A stretch of DNA of 64,000 nt from Eucommia ulmoides. Taxonomy: Eukaryota; Streptophyta; Magnoliopsida; Garryales; Eucommiaceae. Shown one piece after another: positions 33,809-45,692 of this stretch. Under the pieces are notes generated by a model, which was not told the DNA's origin, ran no database searches, and saw only the letters and a list, made by a program, of their open reading frames with translations. Numbering within the stretch: position 1 is the first letter of the stretch; each line of letters opens with the position of its first letter. Both the position numbers and the translations under genes were made by a program. The stretch spans positions 19,700,303 to 19,764,302 of the forward strand of contig CM028339.1 of assembly GCA_016647705.1 (NCBI GenBank), in the 5' to 3' direction.

Positions 33809-34348
33809 GAGCATCTCCAACAGTTGTGCCAAAGATTGTTTCATCTCAGAAATGGCTCTTTTGAAGGCAAAAACAATTCTAACAGTTGTGCTATCTAGTG
33901 TGCCAAAAATGGCACACGAGTCTGTTGTGCCATATTTGGCACAACCATCACCCTGTGCCATATTTGGCACACCATTAGAGTAGCAACGACTACTCAAGTG
34001 GACTAAAATTTCAAAACCAATCCCCCAATTAGAAAAACAAAAAAATAGAGTATGAATTGATGAAGGAATAAGAAAATCAAAACCGAACTAGATCGAGAAT
34101 CGCCATCTGAAATAGCACAACCAGATTTGAGAATCGCATAACCGTCACCTTCACCGCCATTGCAAGCCTCCATCGCAAGCCTCATCGCAGTTTGCCGTCG
34201 CAAACCAGATTTAAATCTCCTAAATCACCATCGCCATCTCCATCGCAGTTCGCCTTCGCCGCCATCGACATCTCCATCGCCAGTCTTCGCCGCCGTCACC
34301 AGAAGCCACCATCGCAACCAAAGGTTGCTCATCTGTGTGTGTGTGTGT

Positions 34349-34384
<36 letters not shown>

Positions 34385-34716
34385 ATGTATTGTGTGAGAT
34401 TAGGGAACCTAATTTATGCTGTGAATTAGGATGGGTTATGGGCAAGTAGACTGGGTTGGTGTTGAATTGATTAATTTGTTGGATTAGGGTTGGGCTGTTG
34501 AATTAGGGTTGGCTGTGAATTGGGATGGGTTATGTTAAATTGATTAATTTATTTAATTTTGTTTTTTAATAAAATAAAAAAAATAAAAAAAAAAGAACAC
34601 CCAAATGGCACATTTGTTGGAGTGTTTTTGTTTTTCTTAGGTGTGTCATTTGGGCTTTTGGTGTGTTATTTAGGTAAATGGCACACCAAATTTTAACATC
34701 TCTCTTGGAGATGCTC
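33809..34716. mobile_element. PIF/Harbinger-type MITE
   Basis: Ends are GAGCATCTCCAACAG and, inverted, TTGGAGATGCTC, with TTA on both sides (33806-33808, 34717-34719), the typical PIF/Harbinger target site. There is no transposase. The interior has two hairpins (33925-33944, 33954-33971), CATCGCC-rich sequence and a long GT microsatellite. ORFs in it are products of these repeats. Confidence 0.85.
34333..34383. repeat. GT microsatellite
   Basis: About 25 GT dinucleotides with one GTAT interruption, inside the MITE. Likely polymorphic in length. Confidence 0.95.
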
Positions 34717-36146
34717 TTAGTCTTGCAGTTGCAACCAAACTAACAAGACTTCTTGTCCCTGACACCTATTCGCAAAAACAGTTGATTTTGGTTTCGCTTG
34801 TTTTCAAGATCCCAAAAATGTTGCGAAAAGCAGCAAAAAATGGTGACCCTTAGCCTCCGAAAAAGTAAGAATCCTAGTGGCTTTGCTCCCTTGCCTCAAC
34901 CGAAGAGGAATAAGAGTTGTGTGCACTAGTGATGGATTTAATCCTACTTCGCCACCCGAAATGGATGAGGAGTTAGACCAACCCTTGGTTCGCTGAAGTT
35001 GCGAGGCTGTTATCATCTCAATGCTTGTCCCCAACACTCAATTTCAGCAACCAATTGAAATCTGTGGCTTGGAGGTAGCCTATTCAAAGCCGGAGCTACG
35101 AGAGGTTCACTTCGGCCCATGGTGCTGCTTTGTGGTTTGGAGGTTTCTAGTAAAGAACCCGAGGTGGTCATGGTCTCACCAAACCCTAAGCGAATCCAAC
35201 CTATCTGTTCCTGACTCCCAGTGCAAGTTCGACGATGTGTTGAGGACTTCGACGAAAAAATCCTCGGATTGAGGGTGTGTCAAAATTAGATCTCGAACCC
35301 AGTCTGAATTATTTCGCTTGGGAGTCTACTCTAACCTTAGGTAATTTGTTTTCCTTGAATGCTTTTTCGTTTTTGTTGTTCTTTTCCTTTCTTCAATAGT
35401 TCAACCATTAGTACTATATTTATGTAGTCTCCTCACATTTTAGCTACGTTGGCCGGAAGTTCTGATTTGTCGAATAGATGTGTGGCCCGAGATACTACCC
35501 AAGAGGGTAGTGAATTCTGTAGGGCAAATATTTCAACTTTTTCTACTCCGATTTTATTAATGTGTTGATTATTAATTTGCAAGTGCTTAGCGGAAGATCA
35601 AATCAGAAACACAAACCAAAAATAATAAATAAAGAGCAGGTAACTAGATTGACACTGGTATTTATAGTAGTTTGGCAATCCGCAATCCTTTGCTTACATC
35701 TACTCCCCCGAGCTCCTTCGAAGATTTCAATCTGCTAACTTTAATCTTCTATCGGGTGAAGATTAAACCTTTCTACAATTGCCACTTGAGAAAACGTTTA
35801 TCAATATTTCAACAAGAGTGAATATGTTCCACCCAAAAACTCTCCACTTGAGCAAATTCCTCACTCAAGATTATACAATGAATATCTCACCGATTCAAAC
35901 AAATGGAGTTTTAATACTATCAAGATAATGAACTCAAGAACTCTAGTGCATATGAAGCAAAAACATCAATCACTCAAATATTTGAAATGATACAAGAATG
36001 ATCAAAGTGATGTTGAAGAGAAATCTGTTTTGAAAGCTTGGAGAACTTCAAAAAATATACTAGTATGTGCTCTTCTTGTTCTTCCTACAGAATGGCTTTA
36101 GTTATATAGTTAAAAATAACTTAAAACCTGTCTAAAAGAAGTGCAA

Positions 36147-36613
36147 TGTTTTGATTATTTCACATAATCATAATAAAACGAAATTAAACAATAATTTAAA
36201 GCATACATGATTATTAGGACACAATAATGAAGAATGGTAATCGAAAGCGTACCTATCTCGACCATCGCAGGAGATTAAATCTGTCGCAGCAGATTACTAA
36301 TTAGGTTTTCCTCTCTATGATCTAGATTTCATGGTGGCGGCTCTCAATGGAAAGAAACCCTTAATCTAAACTAGGGAAATGGTCTAGTTATATATACACT
36401 AGGGTTTCTCTTTAGGCCCTCCCATAACGGGTTTCAACGAAACCCTAAACCTATACTTGCCACTTAACTGGATTTCTACATAAAAGACGCCACAGCCCAA
36501 ATCAAAATATGATCATTGATTATTTGGGCTGCTTAAATAATAGACTATTAATTAACCCGGTTTTGTAAAACAATTAATTTAATTAATGTTAACCCATAAA
36601 AAATATTCCAACA
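36147..36613 (-). repeat. 3' LTR of the LARD-like element
   Basis: It aligns well with the right repeat from about 36330 onward; the outer part is diverged. Confidence 0.6.
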
Positions 36614-36944
36614 TTCTCCCACTTAGGCTACATTAATTGAATAAATTTAATTTTGAAAATAAAACTCTCGGGTTAATAACAGAAAAAAGGTTTATTTTTT
36701 GTATGGCCACACATTTTGTTTAAAGAAATGATAGTCTATAAGTAGCATCTTGATAAACTTATCCGGTCCAACATGATCTTAATATTAGATTATGATAGTC
36801 TATATGTTAATCTCAACAAACATAAGACCTTTCATACTCACAAATACTTATAACCATATCGACATAGATCGTAAGTCTAGTAGTGTAGTAAGAAGCCAAT
36901 GCCAACATGTGATCATTATCAATATTCATTGTTCTTATCGGTCC

Positions 36945-37135
36945 TAATTACAATTTCTCAACAAAATGAAATTGTAATTGCAATTTCTCAACAAAATAAA
37001 ATTGCTAATTGCAGTTTCTTAACAAAATGAAATTGTTGCAATTTCTCAATAAAATGAAATTGCTAATTGTAGTTTCTCAACAAAATGAAACTGCTGCAAT
37101 TTCTCAACAATATGAAATTGTTTGACTTTAACAAG
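36945..37135. repeat. CAATTTCTCAACAAAATGAAATTG minisatellite-like array (23-35 bp units)
   Basis: Six or seven copies of a unit near AATTTCTCAACAAAATGAAA. Each unit is itself a weak palindrome (CAATTTC...GAAATTG). Confidence 0.8.
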
Positions 37136-38205
37136 TCATCTGTCACTAACAATACATCATGAGATCTCAAATTAGTGATTAGTGACAGTCAAAAGTATAC
37201 AACTGTAATTCTTAAGGCACAATATCTTAAGATACCATATTATATAACAATTCAAATAATATGATATGCGATAATATAATGCGCAATAATGATGAGCATC
37301 AAATAGATTTCAATTTTTTAAAACGCATAACAATAGTGGTCACAACGTAATCATCGAAATAAAGGAAAACACAAAAGTTCTCACTAAATTAGATAATCAA
37401 AAGACTCAATGACACTCATATTCACAACATGTTCCTTAAACTCTGTGAATCTTAAACTTTGGTTTAGTATAATCAATTTAAATAATATAATACGTAACAA
37501 TACAATGTGCAATAATGATAATTATCAAATAGAATTCAATTTTACAAAACACATAACAATAGTGGTCACAACGTCTCATAGAATTACAAAAAAATACAAG
37601 AAAACTCTCACTAACCGGAGAATCAAAATGCTTAAATAAGTATAAGCGACACAATATAAGAATCAATTGCATCATCATAAACTCTCCTTTGGGCATAGTC
37701 TACAATAAATAATTATTCTTTAAGTATAAAGGTCAACAAAATAAGAAATTTTTTATAACAATAGTGATTAATACTTACACGACATAATAATTGAAATAAA
37801 GAAGATTACAAAGATTCTCATTAAATCAAGGAATCAATTTAGAATTTCATTGTGGCGTTATTCTTGTTCACAACAAAAAGAAATTACTTTCGCAAAAAAA
37901 TTGCAACTAGATCAATTATGGGCAATGGGCAAAATGCTCAATTAAGTATAGGTAATACAATATAAGAATCAATTATGTTATCATAAACTCCCATTTGAGC
38001 AGAGTTTATAATAAATAATTATTTTTTAATCATGCAGATCAACAAAATAAGAAAAATTTATATATTTAAAAATTCATCCACTTTGGGTAGATTGACCTTT
38101 AAATCCATATATTTTCTTAAAAATATAATGAAACAAATAATCTTTCAAAATTTATTTTCATTGGGCAAACAAATTTATCAAATCATTTATTTCACATAAT
38201 ATTCT

Positions 38206-38785
38206 CATGCAATTAAATTAATTTGCACAATAACCCCTTTAGGCAGGTGAATGCACAAATTAATTTGAAATTTTTTCATCAATAAAATAGAAACTCGAAA
38301 ATTTACAAACTATTTTGGTTAAATTACTTTGGTAAAATAACATTAACAATTCATAAGCAAACGTTCTGAATTGAGAAAATTAAATTATATTGCCCAACAA
38401 TTAAATTAATCTGCACAGTAACCCCCTTTGGGTAGATGAATACACAAATTAATCTAAAAAAAATTCTATTAACAAAATAAGAACTCGAAAACTTACAAAT
38501 TATATTGGTTAAATCACTTTGGTAAAATAACATTAACAATTCATAAGCAAACATTCCAACTTAGGAAAATTAAGCTATATTACCCAACAATTAAATTAAT
38601 TTGAACAATAATCCCCTTTGGGCAAGTGAATGCACAAATTAATCTAAAAAAAATTCATCAACAAAATAAGAACTCAAAAACTTATAAACTATGTTGGATA
38701 AATCACTTTGGTAAAATAACTTCAACAATTCATAAGCAATTGTTCCAAAATAAGAAAATTAAATAATATTACCCAACCACAACAG
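38206..38785. repeat. Three tandem copies of a 188-bp unit
   Basis: Units starting near 38211, 38400 and 38589 share AACAATTAAATTAAT, CCCCTTTGGGCAG-like and AACAATTCATAAGCAA blocks. The period is about 187-189 bp. They lie in the non-coding interior of the LARD-like element. Confidence 0.8.
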
Positions 38786-40165
38786 TGCATATTAGTGACA
38801 TATATGCATATGATCAAAATAAAATGAAGTACGTTACAAAATATATTTTCAATGATCAACGATCAATTATAGTTGCAAGAATTTGAACAATAATTTTACT
38901 GTACTCTAAAACTAATTATTAAATTATTCTCTATATAGAATAAAAATTAAGGGCATGAAAATTAAAAAATTATAATTAATCATAATTAGTATTTTTATGA
39001 GCTTCTTAATATGAACCTCAAAGGCCGAAAATTATAACTAAGAAGTTGACTGAGATATTACATGGGCTCAAACCCAAATCAATATCTACATAATAAGCCC
39101 AAACTTGGATCCTTACCAAGATATTATAGTCACGGTGATATTGTTTTCAATTCAAGGCCTTCTCATATATTCATGAATAATTTATTCATATTAGTAATTC
39201 CATCAGGTTTGTTAATTAATAAATAAGTCATGGCCCAATAGGTCCATCAGAATATATATATGGTCCATTAAACATTTTAAAACCCAATCAATACAAGAAG
39301 AAACTCATACGAAATTGTATAAAAACAATTCGATATTTTTCTTCCATTCAAAAACGCAAATATATTGTCCCAAACATAACTCAAATTCGAAAAATGAAAG
39401 ATCTCATTTTTGTTGATGGAAGGTATAGTAATAACCAAATTAATTATTAACATCATACTTAAACTACTAAGAATTCGTAATACATATCATACATCTGATT
39501 ATCTATGACCACTTCTCAATAGTACTCTATTCAATTTAGCTTCCATCAAATTATCAAAATAAAACAAAGATATAATTCTCTTAATCATGTCACTCATCAT
39601 GTAAGTATTTCACAAAGACAACAAATAGAAAAATAAAGAGTCGATCCACTTTAGGATTCCTAACCATCAATTACATTAATAAAACAGTCATATGAACAAT
39701 AATCAAAATAACCAAATTTACACAACCTCTAAACTGTAGGGGTTAATTGTGTAATTAATCTTTCTTATTAGTTTCCATTCATTGCACTTCAGAAAACAAC
39801 ATACAAAGTTACTAAGATATCTTATACGTTTAAATTGAAACTACTTGGAATAAGTGAGATTCTAGTTAAATTTTGGGGTATTTAGTGTCAAAATCCCTAA
39901 CCCTAATTTCAATCCCCTCTACCATACCACCTGAACGTTGCCACCACGTTGTTGCCACCCTTCTACTCTATCAAATAAACGTCGACGTTCTTAACAGGGA
40001 TAAGGTAGACTTTTGAAAAACTACTATGAATGGATATCGGGTGAAAACCCAACATTGACGTGAAATTCAACATACCCAATATCAAATAAGAGTCTTAAAG
40101 TAAAAAATCCAATGGGTCTAACTCAGTCTCAAAGAAAACCTTAACTCAGAATTAGGTAATACAAG
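38786..40165. other. Non-coding interior of the LARD-like element
   Basis: AT-rich, no recognisable gene or repeat structure. Confidence 0.5.
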
Positions 40166-40563
40166 TGTTTTGGGATTCAATAAAGAATAATATTCCCAAA
40201 ATGAAATAAACACACCCTTTGTAGCTCATTTTGTGAGTAATATGCAACTACCCAATCATCTAATCCGAACTAGGGATTTCGTGGTAGTGGTTCTCAATGG
40301 GAAGAAACTCTTAATCTAGATTAGAGAGGGGACTTACTTATATATATACTAAGGTTTCTTATTAAGCCCTCCCATAACGGGTTTCAACGAAACCCTAAAC
40401 CTACATTTACCACTTAATTGGACTTCTACATAAAAGACGCTATAACTCAAATCAAAATATGATCACTAATTATTTGAGCTACTTAAATAATAGACTATCC
40501 ATTAATCCATTTTTGTAAAATAATTAATTCAATTAATGTTAGTCCATAAAAATATTCCAAACA
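40166..40563 (-). repeat. 5' LTR of the LARD-like element
   Basis: Partner of 36147-36613. A standard TGGTATCA primer-binding site is not visible next to it. Confidence 0.6.
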
Positions 40564-41458
40564 CAATGGTCTTCCTGACGATTGCTAAATGATTCTTTAA
40601 CCATAGACAAGTATTAGACAACTTTTGAAAAGTCTGCTCAAGAATTTCACAGATCTGCAATCTGCCTTGTGTATTAAAGGCTGTTTTTACCATAAAATAC
40701 GTGTGGGATATCATCACATTAATTATGGTCTTGAAGATCATTGAATTGTCTTTCAAATGCATTAGAGAAATCAGAAAATGCATGTGCTTTTTGAAAGATA
40801 GCATGGTTTTAGTCCACAAAGGCGGAAATCTCATTTTCAAAGCAACATATTTTCAAATCATGTAATAATTAATTTTTCAAACATGCATCCTCCACAAATT
40901 AGTCAACATACATTAAATAACATGTTGAATATCAGATTTTAACTGTAAAAACGCAGCCATGCATGATAGAGCATTTAAGAGGTAAACACAAAAGTCAACT
41001 ATTGTTGCTATCATATCATGTGTATAATCTTATTTTAACCATGTATAATAAATGTATAAGGTATATAATTATTAGGATATGTAAAATATACAATTATATA
41101 CTCCACCATACCATTCAAATACTTAGTATAGCAATTTAAAGTCAATCTACACAAGTCTCAACACTTCAACAATTTTCAGCAACTAACAGAATTTGTCTTG
41201 GAAATTCTAAAAACAATTAAAAAACAATCCAATTCTTACGGTTTGATCACAAATGAATATATATAAAACATGTTAACAACTTTATCAAGCTTCTAAACTC
41301 ATAATATAAGCAATGGTGAATGATTTCAATCAAGATAAACAAAGATTTAGTTTTCTTGATTAATATGATGATTAAGACCAATTTGAATCAAACCAATATT
41401 AATTTTATCAAATTGAAAATTTGGTATGATCTTATACATCCTAAATTAGATGTAAGAA

Positions 41459-41740
41459 CACTCAAAAGGTTTCGAGAACAACCGAGGAACAACGAGAAAA
41501 GCAAAGCAAAAACAGAGCAAGGCTTGAGCCGAGGCAACGATGAAGCTCAAAAAAAAGAGCTTGTTGCGAAGGAGGAATAGAAGAAAGCCACCGTTGCTGA
41601 AAAGGAAAGAAAGAAAGGTGGTGTTGTCGCTGACTTCAACTCGAGGATTTCTGAGCTTAACCGAATGCTAGAAGAAAAAGAAAACGAGCTAAAACCGAGG
41701 GATGGCGAGCTATATCCCAAAAATGACAACAGTTGAATGA
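41459..41740 (+). pseudogene. Antisense ORF of the Tat element, C-terminal coiled coil
   Basis: An open frame reads LKRFREQPRNNEKSKAKTE, RGNDEAQKKELVAKEE, then after one TAG KKATVAEKERKKGG and ISELNRMLEEKENELK. The heptad-rich, Lys/Glu-rich composition predicts a coiled coil. Proteins with the N-terminal domain seen at 33439 commonly end in such coiled coils, and the strand and position fit, so I read this as the far end of the same gene, separated by the copia LTR insertion at 35481-41191. It ends tail to tail with, and just overlapping, the decayed polymerase gene. Confidence 0.4.
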
Positions 41741-43391
41741 ATGGTCGTCGATACATTTTTCTTTTGATTACTTTGCCACTTTGTGGAGCAACTTTCAAGC
41801 AACATCCTTATCATCAAGCATTAACCCCTCAGTCGAGTACTATGTAAAATGAGTTCTCCAATCTTCCTCCCCCCTAACTGTCCTACGCTGGCAAAATGGT
41901 TAGTGTAAAATGCAATTGAGGGTAATTCTTGAAACTCTACGAGCTCCGAGCTGGGGTTGGATCCATTTGCTGATGCTAGCATGGATAGTGCATCTGGTTA
42001 GTCATTTTCTGTCCTCGGGATGGCCCTTAGTTCATATTTGTTGATTGAAGAGATCAGTTCCTTCACTTTCTGAGCATAAAGATGTAAACATTATTCGCTG
42101 ATTGTGAAACTTTCGCTTATCTAGGTTACCACTAGTTGTGAATCTGATCTGATGAAAACGTTTTGTACACTTAATGACTTTGCGAGTTTCAATCTAATCA
42201 AGACAACTTTGTATACGACTTCGTTATTGGAAGTTTTGAAACCTACTGGACTGCCCATTCAATTCGATCTCCTTGTGGCATTTCTATAACCACTTCAGCT
42301 CTGCATTCTTTGGCATTAGCGGCACCATCCACCTAGATGTTCCAGAGGTGATGGTGTGGTTCTGATGACTCTCTTTCCTCGCGAATTTCATTGGTGGCTT
42401 TGCACATCTTAGCAATAAAATTCGCTAGGGCTTGGTCTTTTAGTTCTATCCTTGGTTAAAACCGAATGAAAAATTCTCCAATCACTAGTGCCCACTTAAT
42501 CAACCTTCCGGATGCATCGAGCCTATGCATGACAACATGTAACGAGTAAGAAGTCATCACGTTTATTACATAAGCTTGAAAGTATGGCTGGAGTTTATGC
42601 GCTGACAAGACCAACGCTAGGGACAGCTTCTCCAGGTCTGTGTTTTTATTCTCAGTAGTTTTTAGAGATTTGCTGACATAGAAGACTGGGCGTTGTACCT
42701 TTTGATCTTTCTTTACTTGAGTTGCGCTAACAGTTATGGTGCGCGTTGATACTGCCAAAACAAGAAAAGTTTGTCCCCTAGCGCAACTTTTGCTAGCATC
42801 TCTACCGAACTGAGATATTCTTTGATGGATTGAAAGGCATTCTTGCAATCCCAAGTCCAAATGAAACTCCAATTTCTTCTTCAAATTTTAAAAAGGGAGC
42901 ATTCATTATTGAATTTAGAGATAAACTTGTTCACAACGGCTAATCTTCTGGTGTAAACTTTAACTTCCCCGATGGTGGTGGGGGACTAAATATTATTGAT
43001 CGCCTCTGATTGCTCTGAGTCAGCTCGTATTTAATGCTGATCTACAATGAAGCCTAGGAGCTTTCCCAAGGTACTCCAAAAGTACACTTCTTCGAATTCA
43101 ACTTCATATTGTATCTCCTGATTATATTGAACGTCTCCGTAGGTGCGCCATGTGGTCAGTCTTTTTGAACTATTCACCAACATGTCATCGATTTAAACCT
43201 CCATGGTTTTGCCAATCTAATCTTGGAATATCCTGTTGACTAGGCACTAATAGGTTGCCCCTCCCGTTTCGTAGACCAAAAGGCATTACAATATATCAGT
43301 AAATTTCTCTTAGAGTGATAAAAGTTGTAGATTCTTCATCTGAAAGCTTTATCTTGATTTGGTTGTATTCCGAGTAAGCGTCTACAAGACT
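41741..43391 (-). pseudogene. Tat pol, second half: RT palm end, RNase H, second RNase H, linker
   Basis: From the right: LVDAYSEYNQIKI and VMPFGLRNG (reverse transcriptase), then the catalytic motif as V*IDDMLVNS near 43170-43197, in which the Tyr of YIDD is a stop. RNase H at 42456-42884 shows RPVFYVSKSL, LEKLSLALVLSAHKLQPYF and SGRLIKWAL. A second RNase H-like domain at about 41930-42360 shows VDGAANAKECRAEVVIEM and DRIEWAVQ; this extra domain is a Tat-lineage trait. The linker to integrase is read as DWRTHFT, MYRRPFIQLLSF. Integrase itself is missing and the antisense ORF follows directly. The other half of reverse transcriptase is at 58955-59330. Confidence 0.85.
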
Positions 43392-44864
43392 CGCGTATTG
43401 ACTACTTACAAGTGTACGAGGTCAAAGTTTTATTATAATGTGATCTTTAAGATCGAGTATCGTATCCACAGGGATTGGTTGTCATTATTATTGAGTACCG
43501 TAATTGTCATGACCTAATTTTATCTAAACGACAAAAAATGTAATTTAATTAATTAATACTAATACTAATATAACCTAATTTAATCTATACTAATTATACT
43601 AATATGAGATAATTAGGGCATGGATTATTTAGGGATTAACTTTATTTACTTAAACGCGTTTGATTTCATTTAGTTTACAATAATGGTATTCGACTTATTT
43701 GACAATCTCAGTTCGTAAACTCTCCCGCCACCTCTTCCGAGTGTAAGATGAGGGAATACGCGACTTCGTGTCAACGAAGAAGTCCCCCTCAACGTCTTAA
43801 TGACCCTAGATCACGTGAGTCTCGCCCCAACGTCATTGATTGCACATAATTCAATTCCCTCCTGGGTTATTGGATCGTCATGTTGTGTTTATCCTATCAA
43901 CAATCTCAATTCTAAAACTTCCCCGCCACCTCTCCAGAGTGTAAGACGGGAGAATGCGCAACTTCATGTCAACAAAGAAGTCTCCCTCAATGTCTTAACG
44001 AGCCTAGGTCAGGTGAGTCTTGCCCTAACATCATTGATTGCCCACAATCCAACTCTCTTACGGGTTATTGGATCGTCGCATTGTTTACCCTAGTCTGAAT
44101 CCGGGGTTATCTCTTTTGAGTATCAAATCCCGTATTCTCGATATATCTATCTAAGCATGATAAACAAACAATACGGAAAATACAGTCAAACTACGAAGAA
44201 CAATCATTAAAGAAACACACAACTATTGAAGATAAGAAACAAAAGAAGAAACGGATGAACTTAGCCGATATCCAAAGATTAGCCGCTAAAATCGTTCACC
44301 GATTGATTCTCCTACTCTGTGTGGTAATCTTCTCTTTCGGAATTGTTTGAGCACTCCCCATACTCTCTTATATTCTAAACTACGCCCTAAGGGCTCTAAT
44401 GGCCGGAACTTGCAAAGGAGATGGGAGGAGAGAGATTTAAATAGAAAAAATATCTAAATCTGTATAGAGGTCACCGTCGCGGTGGTGAGTAGGGCGGTTA
44501 GTTGATCGCCTAGGAGGTGAAGACAGCGGTGGACTTGGTTGTCATCCTGCATTTTCACTGTTGCGGTGGTGGACATTCAGCAAGATAAGCCATTCTCTGC
44601 ATTTTCACTGCCGCAGCGGAGGTCTAGACGTTACGGCGGTGGGCTTCTTTCAGAATATTGCCGCCTTGCTCGTTTTTCCAATGTTCTTCGACCGTTCTTG
44701 GTTTGATCTCATCGTTTACGCTCCAGTTTCGTATCTTTTTGCCCCACATACCTGATTTATACAAACAGTATAAAAACTAATTAAAACATAATAAAAATAA
44801 CTATAAAAATACTCTAAAACTAACAAAATCGGTTTGGAAATATGTAGGTAGATCATACCTATCA
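43392..44864 (-). repeat. 3' LTR of TR-GAG copy 2
   Basis: Carries two copies of the roughly 200-bp unit (near 43733 and 43928) and a palindrome cluster at 44465-44650. Relative to the 5' LTR it lacks one unit and about 110 bp between short ACAACT repeats. Confidence 0.8.
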
Positions 44865-45692
44865 AATACTCTCAAATTTGAAATTTTTCTAGTCCTCGAG
44901 CAAAACATACACACGAAGATGAAAAACACAACTTAATGAAATAACAAACATCCTAAAAACAATCTAAACATAACAACATGCGAGTTTTGAATTCTTCTAA
45001 CGACCTAGTCATTTTTTCTTCAACAACCGCCAGTCATATCGAGTTCAAGCGGTAAAACAATCATGTGGTTCTAGAATTTTGACATGCAATAATGGTGAAC
45101 GCCATTCTAGATCCTGTTAATGTGTTAGTGCGAGACTCCGTAATATAACTATACAACGACCGGATTGGATTATCCACCAACGAAATTCATGACTTAAACC
45201 ATATAGGACTAAGATATCCATATGCTTGATTGGGGTCCACTCTCCACTAATGTAGATTGAGTAGTTCATAAAGATCAGAAGAACTTGGTTCGATTTTGAA
45301 ATATTTGGCCAAGGGTAATTTTGAATAGAAATCGGGTTAACGTTGTTAACTTAACGTTACCCAAGGCTCAACACTTGGCACATTCACCCTCGTACCCTAT
45401 AGATAAATTGGAAAACATTCCCGAACAAACGTTTAAAATCGATGTACTCACTTGTCAAAAGAAACGTAATTTTTTTTTTTTTTTTTTTTTTTAACTTACC
45501 ACACCCCCAAACGTATTCGATTAGTATGATTTCACGAGTGTAGTTAAAACAAAAGAAAAATGACAAGTGAGTACTTTTATACCGAACCAATCTGAAGTTC
45601 GTCCTAAACCCAACCACTCACATCAAGTAGCATTTGTAACTGCTAGCTTGATTCACTCAAATTTGTGCCCTCAGTTAAGCGATAAACGTTTG
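44865..45692 (-). other. TR-GAG copy 2 interior, 3' non-coding part
   Basis: It matches 19749-20620 of copy 1, including the oligo(T) run at 45473-45492 and CCACACCCCCAAACG. No coding capacity. Confidence 0.75.

Larger units (their letters stand above)
33052..35478 (+). pseudogene. Antisense ORF of the Tat element, N-terminal part
   Basis: It lies on the strand opposite to the Tat gag-pol. It starts near ATG 33052 (MEIDLIGRVGANDMGVDPSQ). The segment 33439-33690 reads VELTLEMIKGICSMKF, LPSTIKDWKNCYLFFNDDWE and FILIVPRTFRYP, resembling the 'putative gypsy-type transposon' domain found in plant transposon-associated ORFs. A GTAAGT donor and TTTTTAG acceptor bracket an intron-like stretch (about 33693-33778), after which KVAPNTFSLS continues and, beyond the inserted MITE, LAVATKLTRLLVPDTYSQ. 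Stops follow. The C-terminal coiled coil appears to lie at 41459-41740 past a large insertion. Antisense ORFs between pol and 3' LTR are known in Tat-type elements such as maize Grande; their function is unknown. Confidence 0.5.
36147..40563 (-). mobile_element. Non-coding LTR element (LARD-like, copia-type ends)
   Basis: Direct repeats of about 400-470 bp (36147-36613, 40166-40563) share CCCTCCCATAACGGGTTTCA and end in ATATTCCAACA/ATATTCCAAACA. In minus orientation the left repeat is preceded by AAGTGGGAGAATG, a copia-type polypurine tract. The 3.55-kb interior has no ORF above background and consists of AT-rich repeats. CAATG occurs at both outer edges (36144-36148, 40564-40568) and may be the target duplication. 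The outer borders are uncertain by a few bases. Confidence 0.65.
35481..41191 (-). mobile_element. Copia LTR interrupted by a non-coding LTR element
   Basis: It begins TGTGGCCCGAGATACTACCC; reversed, this gives CCTCTTGGGTAGTATCTCGG and ends GGCCACA, the same type of 3' end as the copia LTR at 55990-56029. The sequence to 36146 (including CTACTCCCCCGAGCTCC) is U5/R-like and continues after the nested element from 40564. The far end is uncertain; CAACTAACA near 41191 is one candidate. No partner LTR was seen, so it may be solo. Confidence 0.5.

Noticed and set aside
34160..34449. Two overlapping 85-89-codon ORFs
   Set aside because: They are translations of CATCGCC repeats and the GT microsatellite inside the MITE.
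45473..45492. Oligo(T) run as a LINE or SINE tail
   Set aside because: The same run occurs at the same place in three TR-GAG copies, so it is part of that family, not a separate insertion.
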